From: Bacteroidetes bacterium 46-16
GTDB lineage: Bacteria; Bacteroidota; Bacteroidia; Chitinophagales; Chitinophagaceae
Direction: 5' to 3'
Assembly (NCBI GenBank): GCA_001897835.1
Contig: MKUN01000028.1
Coordinates: forward strand, 1 to 64,000
DNA length: 64,000 bases
The first letter of the stretch is position 1; every line of letters begins with the position of its first letter. Below are positions 16,447-26,480 of this stretch, piece by piece. The position numbers and the translations under genes are program-made. Below the pieces are notes generated by a model, which was given only the letters and a program-made list of their open reading frames with translations, was not told the origin of the DNA and made no database searches.

Positions 16447-19400
16447 ATGTTACGCACATTATCGATAATTCGTCTTGTTGTGGCCGTTTGCATTACAGGC
16501 CTTCTTTCATTTAGCGAATCGTTTGCCCAATTGCCCGATTGTTCCAGTGGCATTGTTTACTACATAGACGGGAGCCATATTTACAACTATGATCCGCTAC
16601 AGCCTTTAGGGCCGGGAAACCCGGTGCAAAACACTATAGCGCTACCGCCGGCTGGTGCTGCAGCATTGGCTATAAACGATAATATTAACGGCCCTGGCCC
16701 CTCGCCAACATTTTACGTTGTAAGCCAAAACAACTATTATTATTATGATGGCACAGGTTGGGTGAATACGGGGCATACGGCGGGTGCCATAAATCCCGGT
16801 GGTGCAGGACCATTTATCTTCAGTATTGAAGGTGGATCGGGGCAGGTGTATAAATATGACGGTACGGGAAATGCTACCCTGCTGATGACCATTACCGGAT
16901 TTAATGGCGGCGGTCCCTATGATCTTGTGGGCGGTTGTAACGGCCATTTCTTTGCGCTGAAGACGACCATGCCGGACCAGTATATGCGTGAATATGACGA
17001 GAACGGTAACCTGGTCAACAGCTGGACGCTCACCAATGCGCCGGATATGGGTGCCGGGGGTGGCTTTTCTATAATAGGTGACAAGATATATTATACCAAC
17101 AATGGCCCCATCAATATTGGTACGATAACGGGTAATAATATTGATGTGGTGCCGACGGCAGATTTACTTAACCCTTCTCCATCTGATTTTGGCACCTGCC
17201 CCTCCTATGTTGGCGGTATATATGCCAGTGTAGACACAGGATATTATTGTGACAGTGCTGTGAACGTGCCTGTGAGCGTTGATGGCAATGGCCCCTTTAC
17301 CTGGACGGTCATCAATGGGCCGGCAGTGATCACGGGCAGTGGTCCATCGATAACCGTAAGCACCACTGATTTTGCCCAGATCGAAGTAGTGGGTACGGGT
17401 GGCGGATGCGGAGCAGGCACCGACACGATCACTTTTATCATTCCTAAAGCCACCGTTGACGCAGGCTTGCCGGATACAATTTATGCCGGATGCGAAGATA
17501 CCCTCCACGGTTTCCTTACAGATACTACTGCGGGTCTTAATTATAGTATCAGCTGGTCGCCGGCGGCGACTATCGTATCGGGCATCAACACACTGAACCC
17601 CGTGATAGACCCCACTGTACCGACAACCTATACTATGACGGTAAGTACAGATGCCAATCATGGCGGATGCAGCTGGAGCGATACGGTACATGAGCATGTA
17701 TTGCAGACCTCAAGCATACAGGCCGATAAAGATACTGCCTACTATTGCGGCAGCGGTCCGGGCATTACGATCACAGCTACCGGTACAGCACCATATACAT
17801 GGAGCGTACTAAGCGGCCCCGCAGTGATCAGCGGTTCGGGCGCTACGGTTACCGTAACAGCCACTGCCACATCGCGCATAAGGGTGAGCAATCCGAACCT
17901 GTGCGGCAACAACAGCGATACGATTGCCCTGGTGGTGCCAACGGGTACACTTGATGCAGGGCTGACGGATACCATCTTCACCGGTTGCGGTACTACTACC
18001 GATACCCTAAATGCCACATTTACAAATACCCTGGCGTGGCTGCCATATAATATAAGCTGGACACCTGCGAACTGGGTGGTAAGTGGTATGACCACATTGC
18101 AGCCTGTTGTGAATCCCCCATCGAACACTACTTTTTATATCAATGTATCTACCGATCCGAATCATGGTAACTGTAGCTGGAAGGACTCTGTTGATATAGG
18201 TGTAATGCATGTGCCGGTCCATGCGGACTTCAGCAGCGAGGTGCACCCGGGCTGCGCCGGTGATACCGTAGTGCTCACCAACCTGTCGACAGGTTACATC
18301 ACCAATACCTGGAACTTTGGTGATACTACAGCCATATCGAACGCGGTGAACACGATGCACGTCTTTGCACACCAGGGCACACATACCGTAAAGCTCAGGA
18401 TAACGAACGGGCATTGCAGCGACTCGCTTACGCAAACTTTCGTGATCAACCATTCTGTTACGGCAGATTTTGAGTATAGTATAGACCTGGACAGTGTGTG
18501 CCAGGGTGCCCCTATAGTATTGGTCAATCATTCAAGTGCGGTGAATGACAGCAATGCAGCCCCTACCTATACATGGATATTCGGCGACGGGGAAACATCG
18601 AACGAAAGCGACCCGGTACACCTGTATGCCAACTCGGGCCTGTACCATATAGCCCTGGTAGCACAGGACCTCATCCCCTGCTATGATACTGCATATAAGA
18701 CCATCGAGATCGACTCGCTGGTATACAACAGCAGGATGTATGTAACCGATACCAATATATGCCTGGGACAAACACTGGACTTTAGTGCAGATTACGAATA
18801 CTATACCCTGAAAGCGGTGCACTGGGACCTGGGCGATGGCAAGCTTACCGAGAATGTGAACATACTGCGCCATACCTATGAAGCGCCCGGTACCTACCAG
18901 GTGACCATGATAGCCGACTACCGTGTGTGCCCTGACGATACGGTGACGAAGACCATACATGTATACCCATATCCCATAGTATACCTGGGGCCAGATACTG
19001 CCATGTGCTCTAACGCTCAACCATTGGTGCTGGCCGATCATATAAATGAAGGTGATGCAGGTGCGAGCTGGCTGTGGAACACGGGGGCAAAGACCTCGCA
19101 TATCACTGCGGGCCAGCCTGGCACTTATGTAACTACGGTGACCAAAGACGGTTGCAGCGCATCGGACACGATAGAGGTGCGCAAGGACTGTTATATAGAC
19201 ATACCCAATAGCTTTACGCCTAACGGTGACGGGATAAATGATTACTTCTTTCCGCGCAACTTGTTGTCGAGCGGGCTGGTGTCGTTCAAGATGAACATCT
19301 TCAACCGCTGGGGCCAGCTTATTTATGAGGCCAATAGCCTTGACGGACGTGGCTGGGACGGAAAATTCAATGATGTGCCACAGCCGCAGGGGGTGTTCGT

Positions 19401-19473
19401 ATATACTATAGAGGCCAGCTTTTCGGATGGCAGGATGGAAAAATACCAGGGCAACCTGACCTTGCTGCGATAG
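16447..19473 (+). CDS. PKD-repeat surface protein with type IX secretion C-terminal domain
   Basis: 1008 residues. Signal peptide to about residue 27 (...SFSESFAQ). Residues 30-270 look like a beta-propeller-type domain, then two related Ig-like blocks (each with TAYYCGSGPGI-like and PDTIYAGC/TDTIFTGC motifs). PKD-type repeats at about 593-670, 673-757 and 765-830 carry WNFGD, WIFGDGE and WDLGDG. The last ~90 residues (from DIPNSFTPNGDGINDYFFP, with IFNRWGQLIYE and PQGVFVYTI) are the gliding-motility-associated type B T9SS sorting domain. Probably an adhesin or matrix protein exported by T9SS; ligand unknown. Flanked by unrelated genes. Confidence 0.88.
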   Translation: MLRTLSIIRLVVAVCITGLLSFSESFAQLPDCSSGIVYYIDGSHIYNYDPLQPLGPGNPVQNTIALPPAGAAALAINDNINGPGPSPTFYVVSQNNYYYYDGTGWVNTGHTAGAINPGGAGPFIFSIEGGSGQVYKYDGTGNATLLMTITGFNGGGPYDLVGGCNGHFFALKTTMPDQYMREYDENGNLVNSWTLTNAPDMGAGGGFSIIGDKIYYTNNGPINIGTITGNNIDVVPTADLLNPSPSDFGTCPSYVGGIYASVDTGYYCDSAVNVPVSVDGNGPFTWTVINGPAVITGSGPSITVSTTDFAQIEVVGTGGGCGAGTDTITFIIPKATVDAGLPDTIYAGCEDTLHGFLTDTTAGLNYSISWSPAATIVSGINTLNPVIDPTVPTTYTMTVSTDANHGGCSWSDTVHEHVLQTSSIQADKDTAYYCGSGPGITITATGTAPYTWSVLSGPAVISGSGATVTVTATATSRIRVSNPNLCGNNSDTIALVVPTGTLDAGLTDTIFTGCGTTTDTLNATFTNTLAWLPYNISWTPANWVVSGMTTLQPVVNPPSNTTFYINVSTDPNHGNCSWKDSVDIGVMHVPVHADFSSEVHPGCAGDTVVLTNLSTGYITNTWNFGDTTAISNAVNTMHVFAHQGTHTVKLRITNGHCSDSLTQTFVINHSVTADFEYSIDLDSVCQGAPIVLVNHSSAVNDSNAAPTYTWIFGDGETSNESDPVHLYANSGLYHIALVAQDLIPCYDTAYKTIEIDSLVYNSRMYVTDTNICLGQTLDFSADYEYYTLKAVHWDLGDGKLTENVNILRHTYEAPGTYQVTMIADYRVCPDDTVTKTIHVYPYPIVYLGPDTAMCSNAQPLVLADHINEGDAGASWLWNTGAKTSHITAGQPGTYVTTVTKDGCSASDTIEVRKDCYIDIPNSFTPNGDGINDYFFPRNLLSSGLVSFKMNIFNRWGQLIYEANSLDGRGWDGKFNDVPQPQGVFVYTIEASFSDGRMEKYQGNLTLLR

Positions 19474-19571
19474 CTATTGTTTAAACAGCAGGGTGAAGAA
19501 TTTTAATGAGGTTATCTGTTGCAGGCTATATCATGCATACCATAATAGTGTAGGTCTAAAGAGCATAACAG

Positions 19572-20798
19572 TTAAACTTTCTCTTCCACGAAATACATAT
19601 CTATCTCGCCCTTGTGTTTGGCATTTATCTTGCCGCGGTGGGTACAGGCGAATTTGTCTTTTACCAACTCGTAAGTGGCGCCGCTGATATTGATCTTTCC
19701 TTCTTCACCGCTAGACTCCATGCGGGATGCGATGTTTACTGTATCGCCCCAAATATCGTAGGCAAACTTTTTGATGCCCACCACACCGGCTACAACCGGC
19801 CCTGTGTGGATACCGATGCGTATATCGAGATAGGTATCCCGGCCTTCATTGCTTATAGCACGCTCCTGTTTTATAAAATCCCTTATCTCGATAGCGGCAC
19901 GTACGGCATCTTCGGCATTGCTGGTGTTGGGTGTAGGAATACCCCCGGCGCACATATAGGAGTCGCCGATGGTCTTTATTTTTTCGAGGCCATACTTTGA
20001 GATTATTTTATCGAACTCACTATAGCGAAAATGGATCACGTCCACGAGTACCTGTGGCGGCAGTTGCTCGGCCACCTGCGAAAAATTCTTGAAATCGGTG
20101 AACATAACAGTAGCCATCTCGTAGCTTACTGCTTTGGTGCTGCCATATGTTTTCAGTTCTTCGGCGGTGCTGTGTGGCAGGATGTTGAGCAGCAACGTTT
20201 CGGACATATCGTGCTGCTGTTTGAGCTTTCGCTCCGTTCGGCGCATACCTATATCGAAATAGGCGCCCCATATGCTGAGGAAGAGGAAAGAGAATGATAT
20301 ATTGGTAATGCCAAAGAAACGGATGATGCCACCGGGGAGATGGTATATGGGCGTCATATCGCGCATGAAATACTCGGCATAGAGAAACCCGAAGAGTACG
20401 CCGGACAGCAATATTACTTTCAGCAACACATTACCGGTAGGCATCACAAACGGCAGCATGGAGATAATGAAAATGTAGTAATGAAAGCCTGAATCGATAC
20501 CGATATAATAGACACAGAGCAACTGGTGCGCGATAACCTCTATCATGCCAAGGGTGGTGATAAGCATGAAGTAGCCCCGGGAATTGAGGTAAATAGTAAA
20601 CGAGAAGAGGCAGACGCTAAAAATATTGAACTCCCACATTTCTTTAACACCATAGGTGTAAAAGAGTATGAGCCAGAATGTGTGGCAGCAGAGTGCAAAG
20701 GGGTGCACCAGCTTATTGAGCAGGTAATAGCGGTAGTGGCCCAGAGAAATATTATCGGGCCTGCGTGTAAATCTTTCCTGTAGTTTCGATAATCGCAT
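19572..20798 (-). CDS. Membrane-bound class III adenylate/guanylate cyclase
   Basis: 408 residues. The N-terminal half holds about six hydrophobic helices (to about 185), then a coiled linker (ERKLKQQHDMSETLLLNILPHSTAEELK) and a class III catalytic domain: VMFTDFKNFSQ (first metal Asp), KTIGDSYMCAGG (second metal Asp), RIGIHTGPVVAGVVG and YDIWGDTVNIASRMES (transition-state Asn/Arg). It should make cAMP or cGMP in response to a membrane signal. It starts 3 bp after the SDR stop, so the two are co-transcribed. Confidence 0.88.
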   Translation of the reverse strand: MRLSKLQERFTRRPDNISLGHYRYYLLNKLVHPFALCCHTFWLILFYTYGVKEMWEFNIFSVCLFSFTIYLNSRGYFMLITTLGMIEVIAHQLLCVYYIGIDSGFHYYIFIISMLPFVMPTGNVLLKVILLSGVLFGFLYAEYFMRDMTPIYHLPGGIIRFFGITNISFSFLFLSIWGAYFDIGMRRTERKLKQQHDMSETLLLNILPHSTAEELKTYGSTKAVSYEMATVMFTDFKNFSQVAEQLPPQVLVDVIHFRYSEFDKIISKYGLEKIKTIGDSYMCAGGIPTPNTSNAEDAVRAAIEIRDFIKQERAISNEGRDTYLDIRIGIHTGPVVAGVVGIKKFAYDIWGDTVNIASRMESSGEEGKINISGATYELVKDKFACTHRGKINAKHKGEIDMYFVEEKV

Positions 20799-20801
20799 AA
20801 A

Positions 20802-21602
20802 CTATGTTGGCTGTTTCGCCCGATTCCAGCCTGTTGCCCTCATCATCCATTCTATCAAGCCGGGGAACAACCTGTGTGTGAAGACCGTAAGTCCTATAGG
20901 TAAAGGTAAATATGAATCGCCACGGCCACGCATTGCGACCTGTACGATCCGCCGGGCCACATCTTCGGGTGTGAGGGTACGGAATATATTGCTAATGGCG
21001 GGGATGCGTTCCTCGCTCCCGGGGTTGTGCCCGAAATAAGTACTGCTCACCTTGCCGGGCACCACCAGGCTGACACGAATGCCTGTGCCCCGCAGATCGG
21101 CCTTGAGGAATTTTGAAAAACCTGCCATAGCCCAGCGGGCAGTGCCATAGGCCAATGCGCCGGGGATGGGTATAAAACCAACGGGCGAGGTAATATTGAT
21201 AATATGCCCGCTGCCGCGCGCAATCATTTCGCTGATGAAATTGCGCGTGGTATAGAATGCGGCAAAGTAGGGAAGGCTCATCATTTCAACGGCTTCAGCT
21301 TCACTCGTTTCATCGATGGCCAGCCAGCGGCCAAGCCCTGCATTGTTGACAATGATATCGGGTATTCCAACACTTGCTTTTATTTTTTCAGCAGCTTGCT
21401 GTACTTCGGCAGGCTTGCTGAGGTCGGCAAGGTAATAAAATGCTTTGCCACCCTGCTTTTCGATGCTTTCTTTGACTGCTTCCAGTTCAATGCCCCGGCG
21501 TGCCAGCAAGACCACGGTTGCACCTTTTTGTGCAAAAGCTTTTGCGGTAGCGGCACCTATGCCGCCGGAAGCGCCTGTAATAACAGCTATTTTGTTTTGC
21601 AT
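20802..21602 (-). CDS. Short-chain dehydrogenase/reductase
   Basis: 266 residues from ATG 21602. Rossmann motif TGASGGIGAATAKAF, NNAG (IIVNNAGLGRW), and catalytic ITSPVGF...YGTARWAMAGFSK. The Tyr-x3-Lys of classical SDRs reads YGTAR here, with Arg in place of Lys, so activity may be altered. The upstream in-frame ATG at 21707 would add a tail unlike SDRs. First gene of an operon with the cyclase; substrate unknown. Confidence 0.83.
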   Translation of the reverse strand: MQNKIAVITGASGGIGAATAKAFAQKGATVVLLARRGIELEAVKESIEKQGGKAFYYLADLSKPAEVQQAAEKIKASVGIPDIIVNNAGLGRWLAIDETSEAEAVEMMSLPYFAAFYTTRNFISEMIARGSGHIINITSPVGFIPIPGALAYGTARWAMAGFSKFLKADLRGTGIRVSLVVPGKVSSTYFGHNPGSEERIPAISNIFRTLTPEDVARRIVQVAMRGRGDSYLPLPIGLTVFTHRLFPGLIEWMMRATGWNRAKQPT

Positions 21603-21736
21603 GAGCAGATGGCAACAGGCTGTATAAACCTTTACCTGTGCTAAAGCTAATAAAAGGGGGTGTATTTTCAATCGGGGGCTACAGAGGGGGCTGTTAAAGG
21701 CTAACAATCAAATTGTTAGCACTACATACCGGGTAT

Positions 21737-22318
21737 TTACAGGCTCTTGTCCATCACAGTACTTATCTTTTGTGCCAGTACGGGAAGCACATCAGTAGTG
21801 AACCACTTGTTTTTGGCCTGCCAGATATTATTGCGTGGCGAGGGGTGTGGTAAGGGAAGATATCGTGGCAGGTAGTTTTCGAAATTACGCACTGTATCGG
21901 TAAGTGTGGGCATTGCCTTATCCTGCAGGTAATAGTTTTGTGCATACTGGCCGATGAGCAGGATGAGTTTTACATTTTCCAACTGTGCCAATATCTTAGC
22001 ATGCCAGGCAGGGGCACATTCGGCACGGGGAGGCAGATCGCCGGAGCGGCCCTTGCCGGGGTAGCAGAAACCCATGGGCACCAGGGCGAAAATGCCCGTA
22101 TCATAGAACTGTTCTTTGTTTACGCCCATCCAGTTGCGGAGCGTATCGCCGCTTTTATCGTTCCAGGGGATGCCGGTTTTGTGTACGATACTGCCGGGCG
22201 CCTGGCCTATGATGACAATACTGCTGGCGGCACTTGCTGCTATGACGGGATTGACGCCATGTTCAAGGTGCTGCTCGCATAGCCTGCAATTGTGTATCTC
22301 CTGTAAGAGTTGTTTCAT
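21737..22318 (-). CDS. Uracil-DNA glycosylase superfamily protein
   Basis: 193 residues from ATG 22318 (MKQLLQEIHNCRLCEQHLEHG). IVIIGQAPGSIVHKTGIPWNDKSGDTLRNWMGV matches the UDG-fold glycosylase motif I (GQAPG) and the C-terminal HPSPRN the motif II region. CRLC resembles the cluster-binding Cys pair of family 4 enzymes, but the full four-Cys set is not obvious. It probably removes uracil or a related damaged base from DNA. Longer starts upstream add unrelated residues. Confidence 0.78.
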   Translation of the reverse strand: MKQLLQEIHNCRLCEQHLEHGVNPVIAASAASSIVIIGQAPGSIVHKTGIPWNDKSGDTLRNWMGVNKEQFYDTGIFALVPMGFCYPGKGRSGDLPPRAECAPAWHAKILAQLENVKLILLIGQYAQNYYLQDKAMPTLTDTVRNFENYLPRYLPLPHPSPRNNIWQAKNKWFTTDVLPVLAQKISTVMDKSL

Positions 22319-22430
22319 GGTGGTGCAGATCATTTTGCATGGTATCGGTCGATAAACAGGACCATAACCGGCATACTGTACTAATATCAACTTAAATAGT
22401 GCTATTTTGAATTGTTTTCAAAATTTGAAT

Positions 22431-23003
22431 ATGGGCAGGTTTTTAAAATTAATAAGTGTTCCCGGTATTCTTATCTCCTTGATAACAAATGTAGCTGCCC
22501 AAACAGGGAAAAGTGGGCAACAAACATTTCTCTTTTCAAGGATCGACTCTGCGAACAGGAGTTATATCAATACTGCCTATCCTCCATTTGAGCTGACATT
22601 ACTGGATGGAAAGAGCATTAACAATTCCATCTTCGAGGGGAAAGTTACTGTATTGAATTTTTGGTTCGAAGACTGTATGCCCTGCCGTGAAGAATTTCCC
22701 AACCTGGATGCAGCATACCATGATAACATGGGGAACCCGAAATTTCAATTGATCGGGATAACTTTTGACCCGAAAGAAGATGCCGCTAGGGTAGTGAAAC
22801 AATTTGACCTGGCATTCCCCATTGGACTGACAGGGAGTATCGAAAAATCGCAGGAAATGAATTTTCGCAACGGGTTTCCCACTACGATAATCATTGGCGC
22901 AGATGGAAGGGTGGTGTATGTAAAGTTGGGTAAGATCAATTATAGCAGAGACACAAATATTCCCAATAATATATACCCGATCCTGAAAAAATATTTAAAC
23001 TGA
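22431..23003 (+). CDS. TlpA-like thiol-disulfide oxidoreductase, exported
   Basis: 190 residues from ATG 22431, with signal peptide MGRFLKLISVPGILISLITNVAAQ. The thioredoxin-fold domain has NFWFEDCMPCREEFPNL (active CMPC) and a cis-Pro in GFPTTIIIG. Family members reduce or resolve disulfides in the periplasm. Single gene, divergent from the UDG gene; partner unknown. Confidence 0.82.
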   Translation: MGRFLKLISVPGILISLITNVAAQTGKSGQQTFLFSRIDSANRSYINTAYPPFELTLLDGKSINNSIFEGKVTVLNFWFEDCMPCREEFPNLDAAYHDNMGNPKFQLIGITFDPKEDAARVVKQFDLAFPIGLTGSIEKSQEMNFRNGFPTTIIIGADGRVVYVKLGKINYSRDTNIPNNIYPILKKYLN

Positions 23004-23066
23004 AAAATGCCCATTTAATCACAAGCTTGTAGATAATAACGTTCTATACTGGAGCATATAGCTTGC

Positions 23067-23528
23067 TTAATCTTTAAACCGGATGATCACCCATAATCTT
23101 CCCGTAAGTTTATTGAGTAATGTTTGCCAGGTCTCTCCATGGTAAGAGCCGCTGGTGTAATATATATCTGAGTAATCCTGCAGTTCGCCGAACCGGATAT
23201 CATTGACTAAAAGCTCGTCCAAACGGATACTGTTGCTGAATTGCTTAAAATGGTTTCCTCTTATATACCTGTCCATGTCGACCTGATCTTTGTTGATATC
23301 AAAGTGGGCTAATTTTGTATTTAGTTCTTTGCTGTACACACAACTGTAAGTGCTAATTTCAGGGATGTCCACCCTGGTATGTAATTCGATATTGTCGATA
23401 TTGAATGCTTCACAGTCCCTGCGGTCGTATATGTAGCGGATAAATGACCTAAGCCCCCATAGCGCTGCTCCGCCAAAGGCAAGTACACCGGCCAGTACAA
23501 TGATGACAATTTTTATGGTTTTGGTCAT
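23067..23528 (-). CDS. Membrane-anchored protein of unknown function, 153 aa
   Basis: An N-terminal helix (IKIVIIVLAGVLAFGGAALWGLRSFI) anchors a mainly polar domain of about 125 residues with several Cys and Asp-rich stretches (YDRRDCEAFNIDNIELHTRVDIPEI). I do not recognise the family. It lies between tlpA and the comM remnant, on the comM strand. Confidence 0.6.
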   Translation of the reverse strand: MTKTIKIVIIVLAGVLAFGGAALWGLRSFIRYIYDRRDCEAFNIDNIELHTRVDIPEISTYSCVYSKELNTKLAHFDINKDQVDMDRYIRGNHFKQFSNSIRLDELLVNDIRFGELQDYSDIYYTSGSYHGETWQTLLNKLTGRLWVIIRFKD

Positions 23529-23567
23529 TGCTGTTTTTTCAAGAACGTGCGTGGCTGTAAAATAGTA

Positions 23568-24269
23568 TTACCCACCCCAACCCTCTCTGTCCAAACTCCT
23601 GTATTGTATGGCTTCTGCCAAATGCTCGGGGCGTATATCTTCACTGGCTGCGAGGTCGGCAATGGTGCGGCTCACTTTCAGGATGCGATCATAGGCACGG
23701 GCGCTGAGGTTCAGTTTATCCATGGCGGTCTTCAGCAGGTTCTGGCCCACGTTGTTGATCACACATATCTCTTTCAGCAGTTTGCTGCTCATCTGTGCAT
23801 TGCTGTATATACCCTCATGGCCTTCGAAACGCAGGCTCTGTATCTCGCGGGCCTTTATCACGCGGTCGCGTATATTGGTGCTGGGCTCCGATGTTTTCTC
23901 TGCCGATAGCTCGCTGAAGGCCACGGGTGTTACTTCCACATGCAGGTCGATACGGTCGAGCAGGGGGCCACTTATCTTATTGAGGTAGCGCTGCACCATC
24001 ACCGGGGAGCAGGTACATTCCTTATCCGGGTGGTTGAAGTATCCGCATGGGCAGGGGTTCATGGATGCTATGAGCATAAAGCTGGCGGGAAAGTCGATAC
24101 TCACCCTGGCGCGTGATATGGTCACGCGCCTTTCTTCCATAGGCTGGCGCATCACTTCAAGCACTGTGCGCTTGAACTCGGGCAATTCATCGAGGAAGAG
24201 TACGCCATTGTGCGCCAGCGATATCTCGCCGGGCTGCGGTATGCCGCCGCCGCCTACCAGGGCTGCATC
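23568..24269 (-). pseudogene. comM: comM 3' part (C-terminal 233 residues), separated by prophage
   Basis: From the junction the frame reads [34 protein letters not shown] (sensor and Walker B region) and on to [32 protein letters not shown] and the C-terminal [20 protein letters not shown] segment of Mg-chelatase-like ComM/YifB. It has lost its start and Walker A, which lie in the 5' part at 60031-60870, about 35.8 kb away. Together the parts give 513 codons, the normal family length. ComM is a hexameric branch-migration helicase used in natural transformation. An internal ATG at 24185 exists but would give no ATPase. Confidence 0.92.
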
Positions 24270-24291
24270 AGCGATTGTAGTTTTGTTTCAG
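24246..24291. other. attL: Left attachment site (core dinucleotide 24268-24269)
   Basis: comM sequence ends at 24269 and phage sequence begins. The TC at 24268-24269 is the only dinucleotide shared in register with the right junction (60029-60030). The phage-side arm (24270-24291), in reverse complement, reads CTGAAACAAAACTACAATCG near the core and mirrors the phage arm at the right end in 15 of 22 positions. Confidence 0.8.
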
Positions 24292-24404
24292 TGCATCATT
24301 AGGGCTATTTTCCTCATCCCGTAGTTAAATCACAAAGCTATGTTAAATAAAAAAACATTCAAACTATTCAGCAGAAACAGTAGTCTCTAACAGCACAAAC
24401 AGAA

Positions 24405-26138
24405 TTGATTATGTCAAGAAAAAACCGCAGTGTCAAAGCAAACAAAATCCTACCAAATGTACTAGGCACATACATTAGGGTATCAACTCCCAATCAAGAA
24501 AGTAAGGGATATTCTTTAGGTATTCAAAGGGAACTGGGCCAGCAAAAGGCTAAAGAATTAGGCTGGACTTATAAAGAGTATAATGATGGGAGCATATCAG
24601 GCGACATTGAGCCTATTAATAGACCAATGGTGAAGTCTTTATTAGAAGATATAGCTGATGATAAGATTGGTGGATTGTTCGTTATAAAACTGGATAGATT
24701 AAGTAGAGATGGTGACTATATAGATGGTCAGGTGATGATAACGATGTTAAAGAAAGCTGGGATAAAAGTGTTCGCTAATGATATGGAGAGGGAATTACAG
24801 AACCCAGCAGCAGAAATGGCGGTCAGAATTGAGAGTGTAATATCCAGTTATGAAAGATACCTGATTAGAGAGCGCACCAGTTCAGGTATTAGAAAGTCAA
24901 TAAAATCGGGCAATTCGGCTAATGGTGGGGCTATTATGGCTTATGGGTTTGATAGAAAAGATAAGAAGATGGTGATAAATGCTAAAGAAGCTAAAGTAGT
25001 TAAACAGATATTTGAGTTGTATAAAAAGGGTTTTGGCACACAAAGAATAGCGGGTATATTAAATGACAAGGGAATACCGACTAAGCGAAATACTATTGCT
25101 GCGGGCAATATGCTGGTGAAAAAGACAATTACAAACAAATCAGGCGAGAAAGAAACAATTAAGATAGTTAAACATGGTAAAGATTTCGTTTGGCGTGATA
25201 GTGTTGTATATAGTATGTTGACTAATACACTATACAAAGGTGAGAAACAATGGAACGAGTTAATTATACCTGTACCACAAATTGTAGATGCTGATACATT
25301 TGATTTGGTACAATCACTACTTAAAGAAAGAACAAGATTTAAGAAGCCTATTAAAAATCAGTTTCTTTTGAAAGGCTTAATAAGATGTGGTGAATGTGGT
25401 AAATCATTCTACGGACATAAAAGGGCAGATTTGAGAGATAAAGCCTATAAATGTCTATCTAATAGATACAAAGCTGAATGGTGTGGTAACAGAGGGATAG
25501 GTATTGATTACATAGAGGATTTGGTATGGAGCGAGTTATTAAACTTTGAGAAGAAAGTAATAGATACTTATAAGTGGATGGAGACAGATAAAGCGGTGAA
25601 AGTATATGAGGCTACTATTAAAAAGAGTGATGCTATAATTAAAGATAATCTTGAAATGATGGATAGTCTTACTGAAAAGTATATAGCTAATAAGATAGGA
25701 GATAAAGACTATAATAAATTCAAAAGTAGATATGAAGCAGCGATAGAAAAAGCTAATGCTGCTAAATCAGATGTGGAGAACGATAACTTTCTTTTGGTGA
25801 ATAAGAAGCAGATACTGGATGTAGTAAAAGAGTTTACAAAGGGAATGAAGCAAACAACAACGTTTGAAGGTATGCAAAGCTATGTCAGGGCATTTGTTGA
25901 TAAGATTGTTATTCAGTCAGGTAGCCCAGCAGAAGGGGACTATTATCAAAATGTAGCTATATACTATAAGATGGACCAGTTTACACAGTTCTATTTAAAA
26001 GGTGAGGTAGATGTGATGTATAAAAGGAACTGGCACCGTTTAAGGTCAGAAAGCAAAGCACTCACTGTAATGATACATCAGGACGTTAAGAATAGGGCTG
26101 AAAGCTTTGGTGAGGCTCTACATGTAACAGGCTTTTAG
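24405..26138 (+). CDS. int: Large serine recombinase (phage integrase)
   Basis: 577 residues. Resolvase domain with catalytic Ser27 (YIRVSTPNQESKGYSLGIQ), LDRLSRDGDYI and YERYLIRERTSSGIRKS; recombinase domain (GFDRKDKKMVINAKEAKVVKQIFELYKKGFGTQRIAGILNDKGIPT); zinc ribbon at about 326-360 (CGECGKSF ... KCLSN ... WCGN); then a coiled coil. Such enzymes insert phages at short sites sharing a 2-bp core, matching the TC core found here. The gene starts about 135 bp inside attL, the usual position. No tyrosine integrase is present. Confidence 0.95.
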   Translation: MIMSRKNRSVKANKILPNVLGTYIRVSTPNQESKGYSLGIQRELGQQKAKELGWTYKEYNDGSISGDIEPINRPMVKSLLEDIADDKIGGLFVIKLDRLSRDGDYIDGQVMITMLKKAGIKVFANDMERELQNPAAEMAVRIESVISSYERYLIRERTSSGIRKSIKSGNSANGGAIMAYGFDRKDKKMVINAKEAKVVKQIFELYKKGFGTQRIAGILNDKGIPTKRNTIAAGNMLVKKTITNKSGEKETIKIVKHGKDFVWRDSVVYSMLTNTLYKGEKQWNELIIPVPQIVDADTFDLVQSLLKERTRFKKPIKNQFLLKGLIRCGECGKSFYGHKRADLRDKAYKCLSNRYKAEWCGNRGIGIDYIEDLVWSELLNFEKKVIDTYKWMETDKAVKVYEATIKKSDAIIKDNLEMMDSLTEKYIANKIGDKDYNKFKSRYEAAIEKANAAKSDVENDNFLLVNKKQILDVVKEFTKGMKQTTTFEGMQSYVRAFVDKIVIQSGSPAEGDYYQNVAIYYKMDQFTQFYLKGEVDVMYKRNWHRLRSESKALTVMIHQDVKNRAESFGEALHVTGF

Positions 26139-26308
26139 CTTGCTAACTCTTTTTTCAAGCGTTCAGCAGTTAGTTTGTCAACAGCGTATTTATCAATAAG
26201 GAAATCAGAGGGCTCTTTGGCGCCCTCTTTTCTTTGCTTCTTAAACTCGTCTAGTAGTATTTGTGTATAGATTTGGTTTTCTATCAGCGTTATTTCTTCA
26301 ATGGTCAT
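26135..26308 (-). CDS. Small charged protein, 57 aa, convergent with int
   Basis: Reads MTIEEITLIENQIYTQILLD...RLKKELAS: helical and highly charged. Its stop codon overlaps that of the integrase on the opposite strand by two bases. TACTTTG lies just before the ATG on the minus strand as a weak -7 box. Position next to int makes it a candidate recombination directionality factor or regulator, but no motif supports this. Confidence 0.5.
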   Translation of the reverse strand: MTIEEITLIENQIYTQILLDEFKKQRKEGAKEPSDFLIDKYAVDKLTAERLKKELAS

Positions 26309-26480
26309 AGGGCAAAGTAAAGAATTTCAGGCTCACTAACTTTTGGTTATTGTAAAAAAATATCAACATTTTTTTGGTCACGTTTTTTTGATAATGTATA
26401 TTCGCATTAACACCGTATATAGTTTGTATATGTTTCAAAACGGTGTCGGGTAAAGTGGCTTGATTGTTTGCTTTCCCGCT

